DNA of 48,454 bases. It comes from a virus. Positions 1 to 8,173 of this stretch are shown here, one piece after another. The translations under genes were made by a program, and so were the position numbers. The first letter of the stretch is position 1. Every line of letters starts with the position of its first letter. Below the pieces are notes generated by a model, which had not been told where the DNA came from, did not search any database, and saw only the letters and a list, made by a program, of their open reading frames with translations. The stretch covers positions 1 to 48,454 of the IMG/VR virus record IMGVR_UViG_3300021976_000025; one strand, 5' to 3'.

Positions 1-1516
1 GGCTTTCAATTCACCGAGACTCGGAAGCTTGATGGACCCGCTCGGAAAGATCATGGAGCCGAATGGAAGTCCTGCGCTAGGACAAACGATGAATCCGACC
101 AGTAGTATGCCGGTTCCACCGCCAAGTTTAGGACAAGTGGCACAACCAGCACCGCAGGTGGCAAGTGAGTCTCCGGCAGCGCCCAATACGCCGGAGTTTC
201 AGGATCGAGTCAAGAGGAATGAAAGCTTCTTGGCAGCGCCGGAAGTCCAGGCGGGATTGATGCAGTTCGCGATTAATATGCTCTCTGGTGGTGATCTCGG
301 TAACGCGATCGGTAGCGGATTCGAAGCCAGTGGCCGAGTTGCCAGCAATCGCGAGAACATGACAGAAGAGCAACGGAAAGCCGCGCTTGATGAGCGTCAG
401 ATGCAGGTTTCGGAGGGGAAGCTTGCGCTTGACGAACAAGAACTCGGTGTCAAAAAGAGAATTGCTGGGCAGACGAAGTATTCGAAGCTTGTTACGGGCG
501 ATTCCCCAATGGGTTTAGAACTCGGCATTCCCAAAGGTCAAAGAGCGAGAGTCGAGTTTACTGAAGACCAACAAGGCAATATTGTCAATGCGAGTCTTCA
601 AGACAATCCAATTGCGGGGAGTAAAACTAACGATACGAAAGTTACTCAATATTTGGATGAGGCAGCGCAAGCAGAACGCCTTGGTGATATACCCCGCGCG
701 AAACTGTTACGGGAGGCAGCAAATAGAGAGGCCACCGGCGCCAATATGCAAGGAACTCTTGATCCTGGAACACGACTTGTGCAAGATCCTGCTACAGGAG
801 AGCAAGTAGTCGAGACGATTCCGGGAAGCAAACTCGCTGGTGAGCAAACTGTGGCGGCGGGTATGAAGGAAACTAAACGAGTCGGCGAAATCCAGATGGC
901 GATGAATGTGAAGAGGGCAACTGATACTGCTCTCGCGACGATCACAAGTAGCAAATTCCCGGACTGGACTCTGACTGGGTTCGGAAGCTATCTCGAGAAT
1001 TTGCGCGGAACGGGAGCTAATGATCTTGCGAAAACTCTTGATACGGTCAAGGCAAATCTGGGCTTCATTAAGCTCCAAGATATTCGCGATGCCTCGAAGA
1101 CTGGTGGAGCACTTGGCGCTGTCTCTGATTTTGAAAATCGTCTGCTCCAAGCCACAGTCGCGAACCTCGAAAACTCACAGAACTCGGCGCAATTAGTTAG
1201 TAATTTGAAGTACGTCCGAGCGATGTTTACGGATGTGGAATTGCAAGGGAGACTGAGCAATATTGGTCATCGACTTGCAAACGGTGAGATTAACGAAGCG
1301 CAGGCAGTTGCGGAAGCAGGTGAGTATCTCGACACGATGGTCAAAGGAAAGGAAGCTGCGAATATTGCGGCGGAGAAGGATTTGACCTCGATTCCGCCTC
1401 CGATTCAGCCACCAGATAACGCCCCAGCGAATGTCAAAAAGACCTGGCATAATATGGACGACACGCAGAAACAGCGTGTGATGCAGTTATTAGACAAAGC
1501 TGCTCAACCCGAATAG
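1..1516 (+). CDS. Putative internal virion / DNA-ejection protein (5' end cut by window edge)
   Basis: The frame is open from base 2 and the window begins at the G of what should be the ATG; the second copy of this start at 48357 shows the full protein begins MAFNSPRLG, giving about 505 residues. The N-terminal 60 residues are Pro/Gln-rich and probably disordered. Residues ~75-110 hold a Gly/Ala helix (PEVQAGLMQFAINMLSGG, then GSGFEASGR), followed by a charged helical stretch at ~115-155. No enzyme motif is seen. On a circular map it lies directly after the virion lysozyme gene and before another large late gene, a place typical of podovirus ejection proteins. The function is inferred from position and composition; no named family was recognised. 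Confidence 0.6.
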   Translation, partial: AFNSPRLGSLMDPLGKIMEPNGSPALGQTMNPTSSMPVPPPSLGQVAQPAPQVASESPAAPNTPEFQDRVKRNESFLAAPEVQAGLMQFAINMLSGGDLGNAIGSGFEASGRVASNRENMTEEQRKAALDERQMQVSEGKLALDEQELGVKKRIAGQTKYSKLVTGDSPMGLELGIPKGQRARVEFTEDQQGNIVNASLQDNPIAGSKTNDTKVTQYLDEAAQAERLGDIPRAKLLREAANREATGANMQGTLDPGTRLVQDPATGEQVVETIPGSKLAGEQTVAAGMKETKRVGEIQMAMNVKRATDTALATITSSKFPDWTLTGFGSYLENLRGTGANDLAKTLDTVKANLGFIKLQDIRDASKTGGALGAVSDFENRLLQATVANLENSQNSAQLVSNLKYVRAMFTDVELQGRLSNIGHRLANGEINEAQAVAEAGEYLDTMVKGKEAANIAAEKDLTSIPPPIQPPDNAPANVKKTWHNMDDTQKQRVMQLLDKAAQPE

Positions 1517-1525
1517 GAGATTCTC

Positions 1526-3124
1526 ATGCCGCTTACAGATGCTGAACAAGCTGAATTGAATGCTCTGGTGGCAGCAGCAAGCAGTCAGAGAGCGAAAGCG
1601 GAAGACCCGAAAACGCCGGCGCCGTTGGAAAGTGCCATGGATCAAATGGACCCGGGAGGGAAGAATAATCAGCCACCACGAGTGGATGTAAAACCGCAAA
1701 CGGAGATTCCGGCAGGAGCGCCCCCGAGTGATGCGTTACCGGAGAAGCCGGGAATGATGGCGAGTATCGTACATGCAATGGGCGGACCAGCGCCGGAGTT
1801 GACGCCAGAGCAACAAGCTCAGAAAGCAGCGCTTCCGGAAGTGCCAGTAGGTAGTCAAGATCGAGTAATGCTCGATGCGCTTTCGCGTGGGTGGGCCGAT
1901 CATGCTATCGCAAAAGTTAAAGGAACGACGCTGGACGATGAGCGTGCGGCGACGGAGATTGCGAGATTGGATGCTGGAGATTCAGCTAGTCAATTTGACT
2001 TTGCGGGGAAAGTAGCTCCGTTCTTTATTCTCGGTGGACCAATAGGAGGACTTATCCGCTCTGCTGCAACTGGCGGTGCTATGATGCTCGGCGATAAAAT
2101 CGCTGACACAACTGGCCATGAGGATCGATTGCCCGATGCTGAAGAAGCAGTGGTTAGTACTGTATTCGGTATGGGAGGCGGCGCTGTCGGCAGTATCATT
2201 GGGAAAGGACTCGGTGGGTTGTATGCGAAAGTTACTCATGGAAAAGAAGTTCTTCCGGGGTACGTAATTCGTTCAACCCAACGCGCAGCGAAAGATATTG
2301 ACGCTGCTGGTAAAGCGATGGATGCGAGTGGGTTAACGGTTAAGACGGGATATTTGCAAAGACTCGGAAAAGCAGTGGACAAGAAAATCCAAGGCATTAC
2401 TCCGGAAGGGACTCCGAAAGCGTGGGCTGCATATCAGCGGTTCAAGAGCGGAATCGACAGCGGTAAGGATATGACTATCCGACAAGTGAATGAACTGCGG
2501 AGAGGAATTGGTGAAATCAAAGGAAAGAAATACGAGCAAAACTACATCGATGATATCAGTGGGGAGATAAATCGGTTTATGACGAACTTGCCCGGCAATC
2601 CTCAAGCGATCGCCAGCGGCGACGCGATGAAGGGAATTCAGGGCTGGCAGCAAATGAATACCCATTTTCAGAATAAGCTGAAGCTGGATAAAATGGCCGA
2701 GAAACTTGCACTAGCGGAGAATCGGGCAGCGACGGGAAAATCTACGTTCGATAAAGAATTGCAGAGTGAGTTCGCTAAATGGACTACGACAAAAGCAGGG
2801 ATTCGAGAGTTCGAGAATATCTTCACGAAGAAAGAACAGCAAGCGCTTCTGCCGCTGACCAAAGGCACGAATACTACCAGAGCATTCAATCAAATCGATA
2901 GGATGTTCGCCAAAGGATGGCTGGGTACGACGCTGAGAGCGATTAGAGCTAGTCTGGCTCATGCGCCGGCGGGTGCTCAAGCAAGAGCTGAATTTGGGCA
3001 GGGGTTTTCCGCACTCCCAGGTGGTATGGCTCCGCCAGCGATGACGCTTCCGGGAACTGCACAGAATGTTGCTGGAAGTGGGATTTTGGCGGGAACAGCG
3101 CCGGCAAATGAGCCTCAGCAGTGA
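1526..3124 (+). CDS. Putative internal virion protein with glycine-zipper membrane segments
   Basis: This 532-residue protein starts nine bases after the previous stop, with AGGAG six bases before ATG. The N-terminal ~150 residues are Pro/Ala-rich and polar. Residues ~160-245 contain two hydrophobic, glycine-rich stretches (VAPFFILGGPIGGLI and VFGMGGGAVGSIIGKGLGG) that could insert in or cross a membrane. The rest is Lys-rich and helical. That layout fits an ejection protein that leaves the capsid and helps DNA pass the host envelope. It is the last gene of the rightward late operon and faces the leftward operon with a five-base gap between stop codons. The role is inferred; no enzyme motif is visible. 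Confidence 0.6.
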   Translation: MPLTDAEQAELNALVAAASSQRAKAEDPKTPAPLESAMDQMDPGGKNNQPPRVDVKPQTEIPAGAPPSDALPEKPGMMASIVHAMGGPAPELTPEQQAQKAALPEVPVGSQDRVMLDALSRGWADHAIAKVKGTTLDDERAATEIARLDAGDSASQFDFAGKVAPFFILGGPIGGLIRSAATGGAMMLGDKIADTTGHEDRLPDAEEAVVSTVFGMGGGAVGSIIGKGLGGLYAKVTHGKEVLPGYVIRSTQRAAKDIDAAGKAMDASGLTVKTGYLQRLGKAVDKKIQGITPEGTPKAWAAYQRFKSGIDSGKDMTIRQVNELRRGIGEIKGKKYEQNYIDDISGEINRFMTNLPGNPQAIASGDAMKGIQGWQQMNTHFQNKLKLDKMAEKLALAENRAATGKSTFDKELQSEFAKWTTTKAGIREFENIFTKKEQQALLPLTKGTNTTRAFNQIDRMFAKGWLGTTLRAIRASLAHAPAGAQARAEFGQGFSALPGGMAPPAMTLPGTAQNVAGSGILAGTAPANEPQQ

Positions 3125-3129
3125 GATAG

Positions 3130-4371
3130 TTACTGCAAGGTTTGGGAGGTTTGTTCGACTCCCGTTGCGACGATATTGATAGTGCCGGCTTCGTTGACTA
3201 TGCGGATGAAGCCGGCGCGGACTAGCGAATCGATCGCTTCCGAAAACTCTTTCCACGACATTAAGCGGTAGCATTCCTGCCAAAGTTCTTGGTGGAGAAC
3301 GCGCTTATTTGCGCGAATATAAGACATGAGGACTTCCATATCGCGAGCGGCCTGGTGCATTCCGATTGAACGGAATACAATATGCATGTCACGCTCAACG
3401 CCGGACATTATCTCTAGCGCCATGCGCAAGTGTTCAGCTGTGATCGTGCGGGTGGAGGATTCCGAAGCGGAAAGCACCATTGCTAGTTTATGAATGTGAG
3501 TTTGTTTGCGGGCTACATAGCCTTGCAAGCGATCCGCTTTCAGATGATCTTCCAGATTCTGCCAGTGCTGCGCGTACCATTCAGTTCCGTACTTGATAGC
3601 TTCAGGAGTGATGATAAATTCTCCTGTCATAGCGGCGATATCTTCCAGATCATGGACGAGAGATTTCTCGAGTTCACTGTGCTCGTCGGAGTTTACGATA
3701 TCCTGGATATAAGGGATCAGATATTTTTTCTGGTCTGCATAGACGAATATAATACGCGAAGTCAACCCGCCTCCGATCATTGACTCTGGAAAATTCTCAT
3801 TAAGCCACGATGGAGTCGTTGCTCCAATAATGTTGATCCATGGATTCTCAACGGCTGTGTTTTCACTAGAGCGTAACCAACGTTCCCATTTGCCGTCGCG
3901 CCCATCCCACATATCGATAAGAACGGACATGAGAGTGGGGTCTCTAGGATCGAGCATGGTACCGAGTTCGCTAATCTCGCATGTAATAGCTGACATCGCA
4001 ATATATGACTTTGACATGACATCGAGAGGATCGCTTCCTTGAATGGGGACTAGACGCAGAGCGTCTTGCAAACCGCCAGTAAGCCCCTGCCAGGTGAGCG
4101 ACTGCGGCCCCATTACGATTCCATCGACTTGTTTTAGTAAGTTCATGCCGACGGACATGGTGGTGGATTTGGTTGCTACACCTGGAGGAGCTACAAACAC
4201 GATATAGAAATTGGGAGTCCATTTAAAACGGATTTGGTCTATCCAGACTCGGCGACGTAGCGCACCGGCAATTGTCGATACCCCGCTCCAGAAATTGAAT
4301 GTTTCTGGGGCTTCCGATACTTCGGTGTATTTGGCATAGGACGCCAGCCAGTTACTTAGCCGCCGAGTCAT
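3130..4371 (-). CDS. DUF3987-like ATPase, possible replicative helicase
   Basis: The 413-residue protein resembles phage DUF3987 proteins. A Walker-A-like loop APPGVATKST lies at residues 61-70, but the glycine normally preceding Lys is replaced by Thr. An acidic ISELG segment follows at ~130, then the family-like stretch around DMWDGRDGKWER and SRIIFVY at ~150-210. The C-terminal ~100 residues look like a winged helix (EFSEAIDSLVRAGFIRI). Relatives lie in phage replication modules and are thought to be primase/helicase-type ATPases. It is the last gene of the leftward operon. The start ATG at 4371 has no strong ribosome site. The family is fairly secure; helicase activity is inferred. Confidence 0.65.
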   Translation of the reverse strand: MTRRLSNWLASYAKYTEVSEAPETFNFWSGVSTIAGALRRRVWIDQIRFKWTPNFYIVFVAPPGVATKSTTMSVGMNLLKQVDGIVMGPQSLTWQGLTGGLQDALRLVPIQGSDPLDVMSKSYIAMSAITCEISELGTMLDPRDPTLMSVLIDMWDGRDGKWERWLRSSENTAVENPWINIIGATTPSWLNENFPESMIGGGLTSRIIFVYADQKKYLIPYIQDIVNSDEHSELEKSLVHDLEDIAAMTGEFIITPEAIKYGTEWYAQHWQNLEDHLKADRLQGYVARKQTHIHKLAMVLSASESSTRTITAEHLRMALEIMSGVERDMHIVFRSIGMHQAARDMEVLMSYIRANKRVLHQELWQECYRLMSWKEFSEAIDSLVRAGFIRIVNEAGTINIVATGVEQTSQTLQ

Positions 4372-4411
4372 TCAGTACACGCTAGTTTAGTGAAAAAGAC
4401 GGAGGCTTAGA

Positions 4412-4831
4412 TTAGATGCTGCGAGGAGAAACTGCGCCGCTGTTGGTAGAAGCTCCCACTTTCATACTGTCGACAAGAGCGGTAAGATCTTTGTCGAGTT
4501 GAGAGTGGTCAACAGTCGATCTTGTTGATTTTGACTGAGTAGTAGCTATACCGCCCGCTTGTTTTCCCGACATTTCAAGTTTATCGGCGATCGAACTGAG
4601 AAGATCGTGCGTGCGGTTCAAGGATTCGTCAGTACGAGATTGAATATTGATTAAGGCCATGAAGTAAGGAAGCTCGGCGATAGGAGCATCAGGTAGCCTA
4701 GTAGCCCGATCAGTTTTTTGCTCCGGTTGCGGGCCGAAAAGAAAATCATGGATACGAGTCAGATGGTCTTGTATAATTTCTGCGCTTTCATGCAGAGTTC
4801 TTGCGCGCTTGAGAGATTCAACAGTAGACAT
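4412..4831 (-). CDS. Hypothetical protein, element-controlled
   Basis: This 139-residue protein has no recognised family. Residues 1-40 and 55-90 look helical and amphipathic, and the C-terminal 45 residues are Ser/Thr-rich and probably flexible. It stands between the DNA polymerase and the DUF3987 ATPase in the replication operon, so an accessory replication role is possible. The ribosome site CGGAG lies about eight bases before ATG. Two copies of the 14-bp CGACACAC element sit directly upstream, in the space between this gene and the polymerase stop codon, suggesting it has its own control point inside the operon. Confidence 0.6.
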   Translation of the reverse strand: MSTVESLKRARTLHESAEIIQDHLTRIHDFLFGPQPEQKTDRATRLPDAPIAELPYFMALINIQSRTDESLNRTHDLLSSIADKLEMSGKQAGGIATTQSKSTRSTVDHSQLDKDLTALVDSMKVGASTNSGAVSPRSI

Positions 4832-4844
4832 TAGAGTTCTCCGA

Positions 4845-4881
4845 TTTTAAGTGTGTCGAGTTCTAGGAATAGAGTGTGTCG
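4845..4881 (-). repeat. Tandem pair of CGACACAC elements
   Basis: Two copies of the 14-bp element read on the minus strand, in the sense of the downstream gene: CGACACACTCTATT starting at 4881 and CGACACACTTAAAA starting at 4858. Their starts are 23 bp apart. They fill the 50-base gap between the polymerase stop and the next start codon, with the second copy running almost into the ribosome site. The same tandem spacing occurs at 26997/27020 and 45580/45603. Confidence 0.75.
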
Positions 4882-7515
4882 TTACCACTTAATAGGCTCT
4901 GCATCTCCCCAGGACTTCCTGGAAATCTTGCAGCCCCATGGGATGATGAGTGGGTCTTTATACGGAACTATAACTGAGTTTAGCGCTTTTTTTACTTCAT
5001 CGAGTCTATCTCCGTATCTGATTGGCCATTGAGCGATGAGAGAGTCGTGGACTTGGAGGAGTAATTCTACCCACGGACATTGATCGCGGAGAGCTAAAGC
5101 TCCCTTGTTGGTATTGATGGCGACAGTGGACTGAGGAAGCCACGCAAGAGCTTTGGTAAATAGATCGCCGATTCGATCAAAGTACACGATACGATATCCA
5201 AACTTATTACCAATCGTTCGCCCGAGTATTGCTCCACACTCAGTACATCCACGACCTCCGGAGGAAAGCGTGTTACAGCGCCAACATTGAATACCGGCCA
5301 GTTGTCGGTGGGTCCGATTATGCCACTCCTTGATACCGGGGTGAAGATAAAACCACCGCTCGTGGAACTCTTGCTCTTCAGCCAGAGAAGTGCGGAGCTT
5401 CGTAACAAATGTTGCAGGTTGAGCACCATAATTTGTGCCGTGGACTCGGCGCTTAGAATTATGATAGATACCGCCGTTATGGTCGGTGCGCTTGAGTTCT
5501 TCATCGGTCATGTCCTTAGTACGTTCGGGATATAGCATCCTCACGTTGTGGATGTGGAGCTTGAGATTGTTTCGGAATGCGGCTTTCAAATCGTCGTCAT
5601 TGGCTTCCCAGGCGACGGCTTGGGCGTCGGCTCCGGCAAGGTCGAATTCGGCAATTTCGTAGCCGGAGTCTGGAGTAAAAGCTTTACGCATATTAGGAAA
5701 GTCGTACTCATCTGACTCGTTTCCACTCGGAATGTTCTGCATGTTTCCGGCGCGGCCGTAGATGTTTTCCGAGGAAGATAAGCGAAAAGTATCAGTACCA
5801 GTAAGGTTGTAGCTACAACGCATACGAAGATCAGGGTCTGCTTCAGCTTCTGCGAATGTTGAATGGTAGACACCGAGAGACCTCCTGAATTCGAGTAAAT
5901 CAATTGCTTTCTTTACTATCGGTTCGCGTTGAGCAATGATAGGCAGCGCTTCCTTGTCGGTCGAGGTCCGCTTCAGGTCTTTATGGACTCCACGTTGGTT
6001 CTTGGCGTAGACGGGGGAGATGCCGAGGACGTCGTAGAAAAGAGTTTTCTGTTTGGTCGGTGAGCGGTACCAGGGCTTGGAGCCTTTTTTGCTAGGAATC
6101 AAGTCGGTTGAGACCATCGGAGCGAGACGAGTGTCGAGAGTTTCGAGTTCGTGAAGAAGTTCACTTGCAACTCGCTTCCGATCCTCGGGGTCAGTTCGTA
6201 TCCCGCGAGTCATCATGGGGAGGAGCATATCGTTGGCGACACGCATCTGAGTGTCAAATTGGTCTTGTAAACCGAAGCTAGAGATAAGATCTTGAAGTTC
6301 GAATTTGATCTCGAAAGTTTTAACTGCGTCTTTACAGTTGTAGTTCCATAGAACGTCTTCGGTTTCTTTAGTCCAATTCTTGCCTTCGTCTTTCCAGAAC
6401 ACATGGTGCTGACAATACAGAGAGGATAAGTTGAACAAAGCTTTCCGTTGAATGCCTTGAGTTGCAGCTTTCTCACTAGTCGGATCACCGCCGCCAGGCC
6501 AGACAGTATGGTGAGCAACCATCGTGTCGAATGTAATACGCGGCCGAACAAACATTTGATCGATCATGTATTGAATGTCATACAAGAAATTCTGGCCTAT
6601 TAAGCGCAGATTTGGATGCGCTAGGATTCTCCGAAGTAGCACCAGAATGACGAATTCTTCGTGAGCTGCCCAGTAACCGGCCTCGTTCTCTTCGCAAAGA
6701 AATGGAATGCAGATTGCTCGACGGGGGGAATCCGCAATACCAAGACACGCGATAAGTCCGTCTCTAGTTTCTTCGTCGAAGGCAAGTTCGAGTTCGCGGG
6801 TAGAAAGTTCTTCAAGGAAATATTCGAGCCGCTGAACAGTTTGTTCGAGATTTGGTCGGAGCGTAAAGTCATAGTCGGGTTCTCTCCAGAGATCGTTTTC
6901 GGTGCCGGAAGTGAATGCGAGTTTGACACGAGTTTTCAAGTCGTGTTTGATCATATAACGCCAAGGGAATGTTCTCAACCCTGCGGCTGGATGATATGTT
7001 GGTAGAAACGGAATTGAGCCCATATAAGGAGTGGTATAAAGTTGGGAGCCACGCCAATTACCGATACCGCTGGGTGCACGATATCCTCGTACATTGGAGA
7101 TTCCAAACGAACCATGAGTGAGAGCCCATAGCGTGTAATTTCCAAGTCCGATAATGATCTTGGGTTTGATAGCAAGAATTTGTTCGCGGAGATTAGAGAG
7201 GCCGATGAGTACGTTCTCATGGGGATAAAGTTGATTGGTGGATAAGAGCTTTGCACTTTTCGCCTCCTTCGTGGTGTAGAAGAAATTCGTCATTTCGTTG
7301 TTCGCGGGGCGTTCGTTGATGACGTTAGTGAAGAAACAATCGTGAGGGGATAAACCTGACTCGTAGAGCAAAGCGTCTAGGTCTTTGCCAGAGTCGCCGA
7401 CGAATGGGCGACCAGCGGCTTCTTCAGATCGGCCGTAGCTCTCGCCGACGATCATGATTTTTGAGGACCGGGAACCTTTAGTACCACGGAACGCTTGGGC
7501 GAGGTCGATTGTCAT
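4882..7515 (-). CDS. DNA polymerase family A with N-terminal uracil-DNA-glycosylase-like domain
   Basis: This 877-residue replicase has three domains. Residues ~15-230 form a family-4/5-like uracil-DNA-glycosylase fold (VGESYG, GRPFVGDSGK, late TYHPA), but the cysteines that hold the iron-sulfur cluster in family 4 are absent. Residues ~240-420 are a 3'-5' exonuclease with the three expected motifs: FDEE at ~247, NFLYD at ~311 and YNCKD at ~395. The polymerase domain has motif A (FDLAGADAQ, ~627), motif B (KRRVHGTNYG, ~690) and motif C (VHDSL, ~823). A CxxC-x9-CxxC zinc ribbon is inserted at ~744-762. All catalytic carboxylates appear present. The ATG overlaps the upstream stop (ATGA). SPO1-type phage polymerases are a known precedent for a UDG-like fusion. 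Confidence 0.93.
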   Translation of the reverse strand: MTIDLAQAFRGTKGSRSSKIMIVGESYGRSEEAAGRPFVGDSGKDLDALLYESGLSPHDCFFTNVINERPANNEMTNFFYTTKEAKSAKLLSTNQLYPHENVLIGLSNLREQILAIKPKIIIGLGNYTLWALTHGSFGISNVRGYRAPSGIGNWRGSQLYTTPYMGSIPFLPTYHPAAGLRTFPWRYMIKHDLKTRVKLAFTSGTENDLWREPDYDFTLRPNLEQTVQRLEYFLEELSTRELELAFDEETRDGLIACLGIADSPRRAICIPFLCEENEAGYWAAHEEFVILVLLRRILAHPNLRLIGQNFLYDIQYMIDQMFVRPRITFDTMVAHHTVWPGGGDPTSEKAATQGIQRKALFNLSSLYCQHHVFWKDEGKNWTKETEDVLWNYNCKDAVKTFEIKFELQDLISSFGLQDQFDTQMRVANDMLLPMMTRGIRTDPEDRKRVASELLHELETLDTRLAPMVSTDLIPSKKGSKPWYRSPTKQKTLFYDVLGISPVYAKNQRGVHKDLKRTSTDKEALPIIAQREPIVKKAIDLLEFRRSLGVYHSTFAEAEADPDLRMRCSYNLTGTDTFRLSSSENIYGRAGNMQNIPSGNESDEYDFPNMRKAFTPDSGYEIAEFDLAGADAQAVAWEANDDDLKAAFRNNLKLHIHNVRMLYPERTKDMTDEELKRTDHNGGIYHNSKRRVHGTNYGAQPATFVTKLRTSLAEEQEFHERWFYLHPGIKEWHNRTHRQLAGIQCWRCNTLSSGGRGCTECGAILGRTIGNKFGYRIVYFDRIGDLFTKALAWLPQSTVAINTNKGALALRDQCPWVELLLQVHDSLIAQWPIRYGDRLDEVKKALNSVIVPYKDPLIIPWGCKISRKSWGDAEPIKW

Positions 7516-7850
7516 TTCAGATAATCCTCGGGAAGCAAATACGTGGTGGGGAGATAAATCGAGTTGGCGAAAGTGATTTCTTCAGCAACGCCAACTGATT
7601 CTCGCCAGCCAGGAAGTTTCAGCACATATAGCCCGTCCGCTTTACGGAGGAAATCGATTGAGAACCGTTGCCAGTATTTGGCGTCTTTCGGGAGATCGTA
7701 GAGCACTGTCATTTCGTGGTTGTGAATAATCGGCGACCAGACAAACTTCCCTTGGCGAAGAAGTGCTGCAAGACACTTCATGGTTTGTCGAACTCGATCC
7801 TCGACGATTTCTTGAATAGGATGAGAGTAAGGTGATGCGAGATAGATCAT
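7512..7850 (-). CDS. DUF1937 family protein, deoxyribosyltransferase-like
   Basis: The 112-residue protein begins MIYLASPYS and contains SPIIHNHE, then W..FSIDFLRKADGLYVLKLPGW..SVGVAEEI. This is the pattern of DUF1937 proteins, related in fold to nucleoside 2-deoxyribosyltransferases, so a role in nucleotide metabolism is possible. I chose the ATG at 7850 over two upstream in-frame starts because GGAGG lies seven bases before it and it overlaps the stop of the small upstream zinc-ribbon gene (ATGA). The stop in turn overlaps the polymerase start. The substrate cannot be read from the sequence. Confidence 0.75.
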   Translation of the reverse strand: MIYLASPYSHPIQEIVEDRVRQTMKCLAALLRQGKFVWSPIIHNHEMTVLYDLPKDAKYWQRFSIDFLRKADGLYVLKLPGWRESVGVAEEITFANSIYLPTTYLLPEDYLK

Positions 7851-7972
7851 AACCATTCCTCCGCGCCGCATTTATAACAGCGATAGATTGTGAATACATT
7901 GCCGTGAATGACAATCGAACAAACGCACTCACCAGGCGGACATTGCGGTTTTGGTTTCGCTTTCTTCTTCAT
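7847..7972 (-). CDS. 41-residue zinc-ribbon protein
   Basis: This short frame reads MKKKAKPKPQCPPGECVCS then a TIYRCYKCGAEEWL end. It has a Lys-rich start and five cysteines (C11, C16, C18, C32, C35), which suits a zinc ribbon with a closing CYKCG knuckle. It begins three bases after the upstream stop and its own stop overlaps the DUF1937 start (ATGA), so it fits exactly into a chain of translationally coupled genes. The tight packing and cysteine pattern are the evidence that it is real. Function unknown; nucleic-acid binding is plausible. Confidence 0.75.
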   Translation of the reverse strand: MKKKAKPKPQCPPGECVCSIVIHGNVFTIYRCYKCGAEEWL

Positions 7973-7975
7973 GAT

Positions 7976-8173
7976 TCACTCTTCGTTCTCATCTTCGTTT
8001 GTTTTGGAGAGTATTCGAGCACAATCGGGACAGACCGTATACGGTCCGAAACCTCCGCCGGCCAAGCCATACATTGATTCGGGCAAAGCTTTTGGATGCT
8101 GCGGACACCGAATCTTTTGATCGAAGTCTGGAAGTCCTTTGCGCTTCTCACTGCTATCGATAAGTACACTCAT
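7976..8173 (-). CDS. Small Cys/His protein, hypothetical
   Basis: The 65-residue product has RCPQHP near residue 22 and VCPDCARIL near residue 47, a Cx2H...CxxC arrangement consistent with one bound zinc, then an acidic tail (NEDENEE). The start ATG overlaps the stop of the ParB-methyltransferase gene (ATGA), and the next gene begins three bases after its stop. No family was recognised. Confidence 0.7.
   Translation of the reverse strand: MSVLIDSSEKRKGLPDFDQKIRCPQHPKALPESMYGLAGGGFGPYTVCPDCARILSKTNEDENEE

Noticed and set aside
3118-3136. Bidirectional terminator between the convergent operons
   Set aside because: Only a 5-bp stem (GCAGT/ACTGC) without T-runs spans the two stop codons; too weak to call.
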